In this document: positions 42,741 through 49,229 of the stretch, one piece after another
How the letters are laid out: every line of letters starts with the position of its first letter
How positions within the stretch are numbered: the first letter of the stretch is position 1
Source: Alphaproteobacteria bacterium
Lineage (GTDB): Bacteria > Pseudomonadota > Alphaproteobacteria > Micavibrionales > Micavibrionaceae
Length of the DNA: 49,229 bases
NCBI GenBank assembly: GCA_020442425.1
Contig: JAGRKB010000015.1
Location: 1 to 49,229, forward strand
Direction of reading: 5' to 3'
The notes under the pieces: generated by a model
Told to the model about the DNA's origin: nothing
Seen by the model: the letters and a program-made list of their open reading frames with translations, nothing else
The model's database searches: none
Translations under genes and position numbers: made by a program

Positions 42741-44018
42741 TTAACCTTTAACGATCTTCTCGATACCGCCCATATATGGCTTAAGAACATTGGGGACAAA
42801 TATTCCGCCGTCCTGAGGGTCATAGTAATTTTCCATGACCGCAACCAAAGCACGCCCGACGGCCACACCGGAACCGTTCAGTGTATGAACAAATTCAGTG
42901 TCTTTAGCCCCGGCGCGTTTGAAACGGGTTTTCATACGGCGGGATTGAATATCTCCGCAGTTCGAACAGCTTGAGATTTCGCGGTATTTATTTTGTGATG
43001 GAACCCAGACTTCCAGATCATAAGTTTTACGAGACGCAAAACCGATATCTCCACCACACAAAACAATCGTGCGGAACGGCAATTCGAGTTTTTTAAGAAT
43101 ATTCTCGGCACATTCCGTCATACGCTGATGCTCGGCTTCTGAATCCTCAGGCTTGACGATACTCACCATCTCGACCTTATAGAATTGGTGTTGACGGATC
43201 ATCCCGCGCGTATCCTTCCCCGCAGACCCCGCTTCTTTGCGGAAACACGGGGTGTAAGCACACACACGGATCGGGAAATCACCCTCTTCCAAAATTTCTT
43301 CACGTACCATGTTGGTCAGAACAACCTCAGCCGTCGGGATCAGCCAACGCCCGTCAGTGGTTCCGAACTGGTCATCACGAAACTTCGGCAATTGGGTTGT
43401 TCCATACATCACATCATCATTCACCAGCAACGGCGGATTGATCTCGGTATAACCATGCTCCATCGTATGCGTATCGAGCATAAACTGAGCCAAAGCCCGT
43501 TCAAGACGCGCAATGCCCGCTTTCTCGATGACAAAACGAGTTCCGGCAACTTTGGCTGCCGTTTCAAAATCAAGCATCCCCAGCGCTTCACCAATCTCAA
43601 CATGGTCAGGAACAGACGCATTCGGGTTCTTAGGCTCTCCATGACGACGCACTTCGACGTTATCATCTTCACTCGCCCCATCCGGCGTATCATCTGCCAA
43701 CAAGTTCGGAATAGACGACAACAGATCAGTCAACTCCTCGGCAACTTTGCGTTCCTGCTCTTCCAAAGACGCCATCTTGTCTTTGAGTGTCGCCACTTCA
43801 TCCATCAAGCCTTGCGCATCGCCGCCCTTTGATTTCACGGCACCAATCTCTTTGGATGCTTCATTGCGACGAGACTGCAAAGCCTGCAATTCGGTTTGCA
43901 AAGACCTCCGAGACTCATCCAAAGCCAAAATCGCAGGCGTCTGTGGAGACAGACCACGGCGCGCCCAGCTTTTGTCGTAATATTCCGGATTGTCGCGTAA
44001 AGCTTTCAAATCGTGCAT
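42741..44018 (-). CDS. serS: seryl-tRNA synthetase
   Basis: The 425-aa class II synthetase has the N-terminal coiled coil (about 30-105, with LQALQSRRNEASKEIGAVKSKG), motif 2 CFRKEAGSAGKDTRGMIRQHQFYKVEM and motif 3 NGSGVAVGRALVAVMENYYD. It charges both tRNA-Ser and, if present, tRNA-Sec. It heads the cluster leading through surE and pcm to secF. No T-box or other leader is seen upstream. Confidence 0.97.
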   Translation of the reverse strand: MHDLKALRDNPEYYDKSWARRGLSPQTPAILALDESRRSLQTELQALQSRRNEASKEIGAVKSKGGDAQGLMDEVATLKDKMASLEEQERKVAEELTDLLSSIPNLLADDTPDGASEDDNVEVRRHGEPKNPNASVPDHVEIGEALGMLDFETAAKVAGTRFVIEKAGIARLERALAQFMLDTHTMEHGYTEINPPLLVNDDVMYGTTQLPKFRDDQFGTTDGRWLIPTAEVVLTNMVREEILEEGDFPIRVCAYTPCFRKEAGSAGKDTRGMIRQHQFYKVEMVSIVKPEDSEAEHQRMTECAENILKKLELPFRTIVLCGGDIGFASRKTYDLEVWVPSQNKYREISSCSNCGDIQSRRMKTRFKRAGAKDTEFVHTLNGSGVAVGRALVAVMENYYDPQDGGIFVPNVLKPYMGGIEKIVKG

Positions 44019-44112
44019 AACTTTGTATCCTATACTGTAATTTATCGGTTCGCAGTTTATATAAAATAGAAAGCGAAAGCCACCCGAAACAAGAAAAACA
44101 AAACAGATATTT

Positions 44113-44997
44113 ATGTCGCAATCGTCCCATACATTAGAAAACGTCTTTGAGCTGATAAAACCCGATCAGATCACAACGCCGCTTGTACTGGATTCACCGC
44201 ACTCGGGAACCGCCTATCCTGAGGACTTCGCCTACGCCTGTCCTTTAGAGACATTGCGCGTGTTTGAAGATCAGTTGGTTGACGAACTATTTAAAGACGC
44301 AGCGTCTCAAAACGGAGCGCCGTTCCTCAAAGCCCTATTCCCGCGCACCTATATCGACCCAAACCGCGCCGAACACGACATTCCGCTTCACATGATAGAC
44401 GGACATTGGCCACATCCGACCACCCCCAGCGCACGGGCAGACGCAGGCCACGGCCTGATCCGCGAGACCATCGGCGCCCATAAACTCAAACTCTACGCCC
44501 GTAAGCTCACTGTTGAAGAAGTCAAAACCCGCATAGAGAATTATTATCGGCCTTACCACACAGCCCTTACGGAAACCTTAGACCGCACCTATGAGGACAT
44601 GGGATTTTACCTGCACATTGATTGCCATTCGATGACCTCCGCCATGATCGCACCGTTCCATCCCGTTCAAGTTCCCGACTTTATCATCGGCGATATGGAC
44701 GGAACCAGTTGCGGCATTACCTTCCGCCGCACACTTCAAATGACCCTCATCAAGATGGGCTATCACGTTGCCGTCAATATTCCCTATAAAGGTGTGGAGA
44801 TCGTGAAGCGTTACGGCAATCCGGCCAGAGGCCGCCACAGCCTCCAGCTCGAAATGAATAAATCGCTTTATCTGGATAGCAATAACGAAAAAATAGAAAA
44901 GAAATTCAATAAATTAAAGAGCGATCTTGAGAATTTGGTTGGAGAAATGCGAGACTCCCTCACCACCCACATCACACCAATGGCTGCGGATGAGTAA
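44113..44997 (+). CDS. N-formylglutamate amidohydrolase family protein
   Basis: The 294-aa protein belongs to the FGase/HutG family: LVLDSPHSGTAYPEDFAY, LFPRTYIDPNRAEHDI, LHIDCHSMTSAM and FIIGDMDGTSCG, with conserved His, Asp and Glu likely binding zinc. In histidine degradation it frees glutamate from N-formylglutamate; no other hut genes are here, so the substrate is uncertain. It is divergent from serS. Confidence 0.92.
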   Translation: MSQSSHTLENVFELIKPDQITTPLVLDSPHSGTAYPEDFAYACPLETLRVFEDQLVDELFKDAASQNGAPFLKALFPRTYIDPNRAEHDIPLHMIDGHWPHPTTPSARADAGHGLIRETIGAHKLKLYARKLTVEEVKTRIENYYRPYHTALTETLDRTYEDMGFYLHIDCHSMTSAMIAPFHPVQVPDFIIGDMDGTSCGITFRRTLQMTLIKMGYHVAVNIPYKGVEIVKRYGNPARGRHSLQLEMNKSLYLDSNNEKIEKKFNKLKSDLENLVGEMRDSLTTHITPMAADE

Positions 44998-45011
44998 ACT
45001 TCGGTAAGTGC

Positions 45012-45062
45012 GTCATCCCGTTGGCGCGTGTCCGTGGACACGCCCGCACGAACGGGATCCAG
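45012..45062. repeat. dispersed palindromic repeat, GTCATCCCGTT type, copy 1
   Basis: The unit begins GTCATCCCGTTGGCGC and ends CGAACGGGATCC; CCCGTT pairs with AACGGG. An inner hairpin GCGTGTCC/GGACACGC fills the centre. The 47675 copy has the same ends. It lies between convergent genes. Confidence 0.8.
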
Positions 45063-45068
45063 AGTCTT

Positions 45069-45086
45069 GTGTAGCTAGCGCTACAC
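45069..45086. terminator. hairpin between convergent genes
   Basis: GTGTAGC (45069-45075) pairs with GCTACAC (45080-45086). There is no strong T run, so a terminator role is only possible. Confidence 0.35.
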
Positions 45087-45097
45087 CCATATAATTT

Positions 45098-45724
45098 CTA
45101 TAGTACAAACACCGTATCGAAACCCTTTTTCAAAGCCAGATCAATATCTTGCATGGACACATTCCGCCCCAGCGCTTTAAGGGACGTCACGCCGAACTCT
45201 TTGATACCGCACGGGACAATCCCATTAAAATGGCTTAAATCAGGATCAACATTAATCGAAACGCCGTGAAACGTAACCCAATGCCTGACCCGAACACCAA
45301 GAGCCGCAATCTTGGCCTCCTGACCATTCCCAAGATCAACCCAAATCCCGACACGCCCCTCGCGACGCTCGCCCCGCACATCAAACTCTGCCAAAGAACG
45401 AATAACCCATTCTTCTAATTGCCAAACATATTTTTTAATATCAGGAACTTGCTGGCGTTTCTTCAAGTCTTGAATCACATAGCCGATACGCTGCCCAGGC
45501 CCATGATACGTATATTGCCCACCGCGTCCTGTGTCATAAACTGGAAATCTCGGATTGAGGAGGTCTTCTGCCTTGGCGCTCGTCCCTGCCGTATAAAGCG
45601 GCGGATGCTCCAAAAGCCAAACGGCTTCATCGGCCGCGCCTGAACGCACATCGGCAACGCGCTGCTCCATCCATGAAACAGCATCCGTGTACTCAACAGG
45701 TTTATCAGAAATAATCCAGTCCAT
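45098..45724 (-). CDS. lipB: octanoyl-ACP:protein octanoyltransferase
   Basis: LipB transfers octanoate to lipoyl domains. The 208-aa protein has [22 protein letters not shown], the catalytic Lys in [18 protein letters not shown] and the Cys in GIVPCGI. It ends near a hairpin region. The AstE/AspA-like gene lies 18 bases upstream and may share its transcript. Confidence 0.96.
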   Translation of the reverse strand: MDWIISDKPVEYTDAVSWMEQRVADVRSGAADEAVWLLEHPPLYTAGTSAKAEDLLNPRFPVYDTGRGGQYTYHGPGQRIGYVIQDLKKRQQVPDIKKYVWQLEEWVIRSLAEFDVRGERREGRVGIWVDLGNGQEAKIAALGVRVRHWVTFHGVSINVDPDLSHFNGIVPCGIKEFGVTSLKALGRNVSMQDIDLALKKGFDTVFVL

Positions 45725-45742
45725 AGCAGCGGATACTAGACC

Positions 45743-46597
45743 TTAAGCGGCCTCTTGAACACCGAAATAATAAAAATCATCCCCTGCCTGAGCCTGCTCA
45801 AATGGGATAAGGATAACGCCGTCTTGTTCAGCAACCACCGTTTCACCGTTTCCACGCGTATAAATGCCTTGACCCTTGGCAACTGGCTCCATATGCACCC
45901 AACTTTTAGTAAAACGATCTCCGTCTTCAAACATAACACGGTCGGTAAACTTCAGATATCTTGGATGAGACTTAACTTCATCAACGCCTGACATCAACCC
46001 GAGGAAACGTATAGCCTGCCACATAGCACGCTCCGCAACCCCAATGGCCTCAGGATCATTGTGATATCCGGCTTCTAATGTAATGCCAACTTTCCCCATA
46101 CGGTTGGTATAAGCCTCGGTACTAAAATCCTCACCGGGATAAACCTTCTCCCAATCCAAAATAATTGTGTCCACACCCAATGCCTTGGCAAATTCCATGG
46201 ATTTCGACTTGGTGCGGTCGGCAAAAGAAAACGCAGGGTCTCCCGAACTATGGGTCGAATGGATATCCAGCAGATAATCGCACTCCCCGATTAAAGCTTC
46301 CAACTGCCCGACCAAAGCGGTTTCATACCCGTCTTGCCGAGGCGGCGCACCGAACAAGCGGTTGAGGTTAATATCGATATAGCGTTTATTTTCATCATGG
46401 GCGCGTGGATTACAAATCGGCGCAATAATTAGCTGCCCGCAGTCCAAAGCCATCTCACCATTGGATAATTTATCAATCAAAGGCAACAAAACCTTAGGGC
46501 CTGCCACTTCATTGCCATGAATAGCCCCAAACATCAGCAAAGTCGGCCCATCCGCTTTTCCTTTAAAACGGAAGACTTCAATCAAATTCTCACTCAT
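45743..46597 (-). CDS. AstE/AspA-family deacylase (M14-type zinc enzyme)
   Basis: The 284-aa protein is of the succinylglutamate desuccinylase/aspartoacylase family: zinc ligands in FGAIHGNEVAGP (His, Glu) and LLDIHSTHSSG (His), the catalytic Glu in GITLEAGYHND, and the asparagine/arginine run YIDINLNRLFG. The substrate is unknown. It lies between the GNAT gene and lipB on the same strand. Confidence 0.9.
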   Translation of the reverse strand: MSENLIEVFRFKGKADGPTLLMFGAIHGNEVAGPKVLLPLIDKLSNGEMALDCGQLIIAPICNPRAHDENKRYIDINLNRLFGAPPRQDGYETALVGQLEALIGECDYLLDIHSTHSSGDPAFSFADRTKSKSMEFAKALGVDTIILDWEKVYPGEDFSTEAYTNRMGKVGITLEAGYHNDPEAIGVAERAMWQAIRFLGLMSGVDEVKSHPRYLKFTDRVMFEDGDRFTKSWVHMEPVAKGQGIYTRGNGETVVAEQDGVILIPFEQAQAGDDFYYFGVQEAA

Positions 46598-46622
46598 GGA
46601 TATGTCCTAACAACCGGAAAAA

Positions 46623-47378
46623 CTAAGCTCTCGCCAGAATAAGGCCACCGGTATGCTTTCCTTGGTCATCCCGCTGAGACTCAAATCCGACATAACCATC
46701 TTTAAAGATGATTTTCATCGCGTCAAGAGGTTGTGGAGGAATAATAATCGCACGATCGGCAGCTCTTTGGAAACTCTCCGTCAAACTCAATTGTCCCAAG
46801 TGACGATGTGCAAAATAGGCATTAATATTGTCAGAAGGCTCAAATCCACACCCGACAATATAATATCCTGCTTTCAGGAACTGAGTCCAACTTCTAAAAT
46901 TCGTATCGTTAATCAAAGCCAACATATGCTGACGTCCACGCTTCCAAGCGGCAATATCGGCTTCATGCAACAATTCCATCATCAAATCTTTACAGCGGTA
47001 TTGAGGATGAGTCACAACGGAACAGACAGTTGCTACGCGGTGCGGCTCATCGGGAAGTTCCATATCCAGCATATCTGCTTCTTGAACTGTTTGAGGAAAT
47101 AGAACCACAGCCTGAGCAATTAAAACTCCATCTCGTCTAACGCTGACCACCTCGGACTTTTCAGGTTCACTCAGGATAGCGGCCCAATCCTCAACAGTTC
47201 TGGCATGCAAAACATCCTGATCTCGCCCCAATTCATCAATGACAATTTCCTGCAAATCAAAGTGATCTTGGGCACTGGGTTTATCATCGCGCAGCCCCCA
47301 CGGTAAAAAACCGAAAAAAGGCAAGCGGGACGCTCCATCGAAGAAGAACTGAAGACTAAAAGGATAAGGATAGAACAT
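46623..47378 (-). CDS. GNAT-family acetyltransferase
   Basis: The 251-aa protein has a GNAT core: SEVVSVRRDGVLIAQAVVLF (beta 2-3), then VATVCSVVTHPQYRCKDLMMELLHEADIAAWKRG in place of the acetyl-CoA loop, and DTNFRSWTQFLKAGYYIVGCGF at the end. The acetyl-CoA loop is less canonical than usual (RCKDLM). The substrate is unknown. Confidence 0.8.
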   Translation of the reverse strand: MFYPYPFSLQFFFDGASRLPFFGFLPWGLRDDKPSAQDHFDLQEIVIDELGRDQDVLHARTVEDWAAILSEPEKSEVVSVRRDGVLIAQAVVLFPQTVQEADMLDMELPDEPHRVATVCSVVTHPQYRCKDLMMELLHEADIAAWKRGRQHMLALINDTNFRSWTQFLKAGYYIVGCGFEPSDNINAYFAHRHLGQLSLTESFQRAADRAIIIPPQPLDAMKIIFKDGYVGFESQRDDQGKHTGGLILARA

Positions 47379-47534
47379 TCAAAATGACTCTAGAAAATAC
47401 AAACCACAAAATTACCGCTGTGATTTATCGCTTTTCTTGTTGATTCTCACAAGCAAAAAATGCCATGCAATGCAGCAAAATCAATAGGTTACAATGCGCT
47501 GCACAAAACACAAATCTTCCATTTGCCTTTCCTC

Positions 47535-47563
47535 TTGCAACTCGCCCGACGATTTGATAGAAA
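47535..47563 (+). promoter_or_regulatory. candidate tRNA-Leu promoter
   Basis: TTGCAA at 47535-47540 and TAGAAA at 47558-47563 are 17 bases apart, each matching 4 of 6 consensus bases, ending 16 bases before the tRNA. The remaining gap from 47379 holds nothing else recognised. Confidence 0.45.
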
Positions 47564-47579
47564 CTGCCCACCCCAATTC

Positions 47580-47666
47580 GCGGCCATGGCGGAATTGGTA
47601 GACGCGCAACGTTGAGGTCGTTGTGGGCATTAGCCCGTGGAAGTTCGAGTCTTCTTGGCCGCACCA
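47580..47666 (+). tRNA. tRNA-Leu(GAG)
   Basis: A class II tRNA with acceptor GCGGCCA pairing with TGGCCGC, discriminator A and encoded CCA. The anticodon arm CAACG TTGAGGT CGTTG gives GAG, reading CTC/CTT leucine codons. A long variable arm (GGGC/GCCC) and the T loop TTCGAGT are present. Confidence 0.97.
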
Positions 47667-47674
47667 TTATATCC

Positions 47675-47725
47675 TGTCATCCCGTTGGCGCATCCCGAAG
47701 GAATGCTTGCTCGAACGGGGTCCGG
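47675..47725. repeat. dispersed palindromic repeat, GTCATCCCGTT type, copy 2
   Basis: It begins TGTCATCCCGTTGGCGC and ends TCGAACGGGGTCCGG, like copy 1 at 45012 but with a different centre. It lies between tRNA-Leu and rluB, in the rluB leader. Confidence 0.75.
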
Positions 47726-47751
47726 AAACCAAAGCGGCACAGACCGCTTGC

Positions 47752-48510
47752 ATGAATGAAAGCACTATGCGCTTAAACGTATTTCTTCAAAGAGCAGGTA
47801 TCGGCAGCCGACGCGAGGCAGAACGAATCGTGGGCGATGGTCGTGTAACTGTAAATGGTCAAAAAGCGACAGCGACAACCCCTGTGGAAGACGGTGACAA
47901 GGTCAAAGTTGACGGCAAGCCTGTCACAATTGATACAGCCCCTCTCCCGCGCTTGTTCATGCTCTATAAGCCTTTGGATTATCTTGTAACAAACTCGGAT
48001 AATGAAGGCCGAAAGACAGTCTTTGAACTCCCTGCTCTCAATAAAAAAGGCCTGCCACGCCTGATGAATGTCGGGCGACTGGATGTGAACTCCGAGGGGC
48101 TTCTCTTGTTTTCCAGCGATGGCCCGTTGGCTCAAGCCATGATGTCCCCTGAAATCGGGCTGGAAAGAACCTATAGAATTCGTATTCACGGACGCCTGAA
48201 ACCGTACCAAATCGAACATCTCGGCAAAGGTGTTGTCTCGAACGGAATTCGCTATCGCGGTGCTCAAGTCGAAGAAGAAAAAGAGCCGACAGGCCGCAAC
48301 ACGTGGTACAAAATCGTCCTGACCGAAGGTAAAAACCGTGAGATCAGAAAACTCATGGAACATTTCGGGTGTGTGGTAAACCGTCTGATCCGTCAAAGCT
48401 ATGGGCCGTTTAACCTCGGGGACATGAAACAAGGCGATATGCGCGAAATCCCACCGCATAAAGTCGAAGCCCTAATCGAAGATCTCAAAAAACGCGGCGC
48501 GAAACTATAA
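47752..48510 (+). CDS. rluB: 23S rRNA pseudouridine synthase, RluB family
   Basis: RluB-type enzymes modify 23S rRNA uridine 2605. The protein has an S4 domain (RLNVFLQRAGIGSRREAERIVGDGRVTVNG), then MLYKPLDYLVTNSD, the catalytic Asp in VGRLDVNSEGLLLFSSDG, and ILTEGKNREIRKLMEHFG-like end segments. Starts at 47752 and 47767 are both possible; 47767 gives the classic MRLN start. The open frame back to 47623 runs over tRNA-Leu and the repeat and is not native. Confidence 0.92.
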   Translation: MNESTMRLNVFLQRAGIGSRREAERIVGDGRVTVNGQKATATTPVEDGDKVKVDGKPVTIDTAPLPRLFMLYKPLDYLVTNSDNEGRKTVFELPALNKKGLPRLMNVGRLDVNSEGLLLFSSDGPLAQAMMSPEIGLERTYRIRIHGRLKPYQIEHLGKGVVSNGIRYRGAQVEEEKEPTGRNTWYKIVLTEGKNREIRKLMEHFGCVVNRLIRQSYGPFNLGDMKQGDMREIPPHKVEALIEDLKKRGAKL

Positions 48511-48555
48511 AACCTATCTCTTGATTTTTTATTCGACTTTCTATAACCAACCAAT

Positions 48556-49035
48556 ATGGCAGTTTTAGACTACAAACAAGCAGCTCAACCAACCGAGCTC
48601 GAAACAGATAGGGTGTTTGTCTTTCTTCAAGAAGAAGATACAGGCCTTTGTCTTGCACAACGTCGTAAAAAAGACGGCACATGGGGACTAACCGGAGGCC
48701 AAGTAGATGCGGGAGAATCTCCTAGAGAAGCAGCCCTGCGCGAATGTGACGAAGAAATCGGCTATGTTCCGAGCAATATAGAAGAAATTTTTGCCTTCCC
48801 TGTAACAACTGAAGAGGGCGAAAGAAAACTCTGCCGCATTTTCAAAGCCACAGTCAGTAACAGAGAAAGTTTAAAATTTACGCCCTGCCCGAAAGAAGTC
48901 AGCGGCCTGCTCTGGGCGCTGCATAATAATTGGCCAACCCCACCGCACAGAAAAATGCCGCGCCTGATCAAAAGCATCGAACAGTTTATCAACCCGAACA
49001 GATGCACCTATACCGCACTCACATTTGCGGAATAG
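48556..49035 (+). CDS. Nudix hydrolase
   Basis: The 159-aa protein has a full Nudix box at about 47-69, GGQVDAGESPREAALRECDEEIG, which coordinates Mg2+ for cleaving nucleoside diphosphate linkages. The substrate is unknown. There is no signal peptide. It follows rluB by 45 bases and ends in a hairpin cluster. Confidence 0.92.
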   Translation: MAVLDYKQAAQPTELETDRVFVFLQEEDTGLCLAQRRKKDGTWGLTGGQVDAGESPREAALRECDEEIGYVPSNIEEIFAFPVTTEEGERKLCRIFKATVSNRESLKFTPCPKEVSGLLWALHNNWPTPPHRKMPRLIKSIEQFINPNRCTYTALTFAE

Positions 49036-49037
49036 AT

Positions 49038-49118
49038 ACCCACGGGTAAACCCGTGGTTCTATGGCTACGCCGACAGATTGCCTTTGGTCAATCTGTCAA
49101 TTACAGCTCCTGACGGAG
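49038..49118. repeat. cluster of three hairpins, possible IS200/IS605-like remnant
   Basis: CCACGGGT/ACCCGTGG, then GACAGATTG/CAATCTGTC, then CAGCTCC/GGAGCTG follow each other closely. Serial hairpins of this kind are seen at the ends of IS200/IS605-type elements and their non-autonomous derivatives. No transposase is in the window, which ends soon after. Confidence 0.45.
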
Positions 49119-49129
49119 CTGACCTAGCT

Positions 49130-49204
49130 GTCACCCCCGTGCAGGCGGGGGTCTGGATCCTCCTGCATTTTGCCGGATGCCCGCCTCCGCGGGCATGACA
49201 GCAG
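49130..49204. repeat. two inverted GTCA-CCC...GGATCC type palindromes
   Basis: A unit starting GTCACCCCCG and ending TCTGGATCC is faced by one reading, on the minus strand, GTCATGCCCGCGG to GGCATCC. Both resemble the 45012 and 47675 repeats. The last 25 bases show nothing further. Confidence 0.6.
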
Positions 49205-49229
49205 GCCGGCTCATTCATCCACGGCTCAA

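Noticed and set aside
43185..43832. 215-aa plus-strand ORF
   Set aside because: Antisense to serS and without any family pattern.

Overview
The window looks like a chromosomal segment of an alphaproteobacterium of moderate GC. The evidence is the gene order serS, surE, pcm, LysM/LytM factor, yajC, secD, secF, Mth938-like protein, together with a squalene/phytoene-synthase-like protein, TrmFO and GatCAB. A Micavibrio- or Rhodospirillales-like lineage is plausible but is inference. Most of the window is housekeeping DNA. It is interrupted by one clear integrated element and several short dispersed repeats, some of them inside coding sequences.

Layout. 72-1680: an unknown gene, a YgjP-type metallopeptidase and the convergent ruvX. 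1747-7737: a co-directional run gatC, gatA, two secreted cysteine-rich paralogues, gatB, a DUF4177 protein, a PLP-enzyme-like protein and an AHSA1/SRPBCC protein. 7769-17132: a genomic island of about 9.35 kb inserted in the 3' end of tRNA-Ser(GCT). It carries a tyrosine integrase, a RelE/HigB-like toxin and antitoxin, an AlpA-like regulator, a P4-type primase/helicase with a separate N-terminal partner, an HTH regulator, an iteron-like region, and a cargo block of six genes of unknown function. 17345-24237: a complete, tightly packed histidine operon (yerC-like regulator, hisG, a hisC-hisB fusion, hisH, hisA, hisF, hisIE, hisD) with a 26-bp palindrome overlapping a TATAAT box in front. 24343-30000: ung, a HI0933-type flavoprotein, a Na+/Ca2+ antiporter, an unknown gene and an ABC-F ATPase. 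30297-35249: BPL_N-like protein, DUF1284 protein, trmFO, the NDUFAF6-like synthase homologue, sodB and an unknown gene. 35258-44018: the Sec/LytM/pcm/surE/serS cluster, with a secreted orphan and a PemK/MazF remnant inserted. 44113-49035: formylglutamate amidohydrolase, lipB, an AstE/AspA-like protein, a GNAT protein, tRNA-Leu(GAG), rluB and a Nudix hydrolase. The window ends in a cluster of hairpins.

How it works together. The his operon encodes the pathway from PRPP to histidine except histidinol-phosphate phosphatase, and carries its own candidate repressor. yajC-secD-secF form the accessory Sec translocase module. GatCAB makes Gln-tRNA(Gln) and/or Asn-tRNA(Asn). The island looks like a P4-like satellite or integrative element without virion genes. 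Its arrival separated tRNA-Ser from its original terminator, which now lies beyond the far end of the island.

The strongest items for follow-up are the island and its unknown cargo, the hisC-hisB fusion, the predicted histidine repressor operator, the CxC-repeat secreted proteins embedded between gatA and gatB, and the long palindromic elements and in-frame palindromic repeats. No CRISPR array, rRNA or transposase gene was seen.
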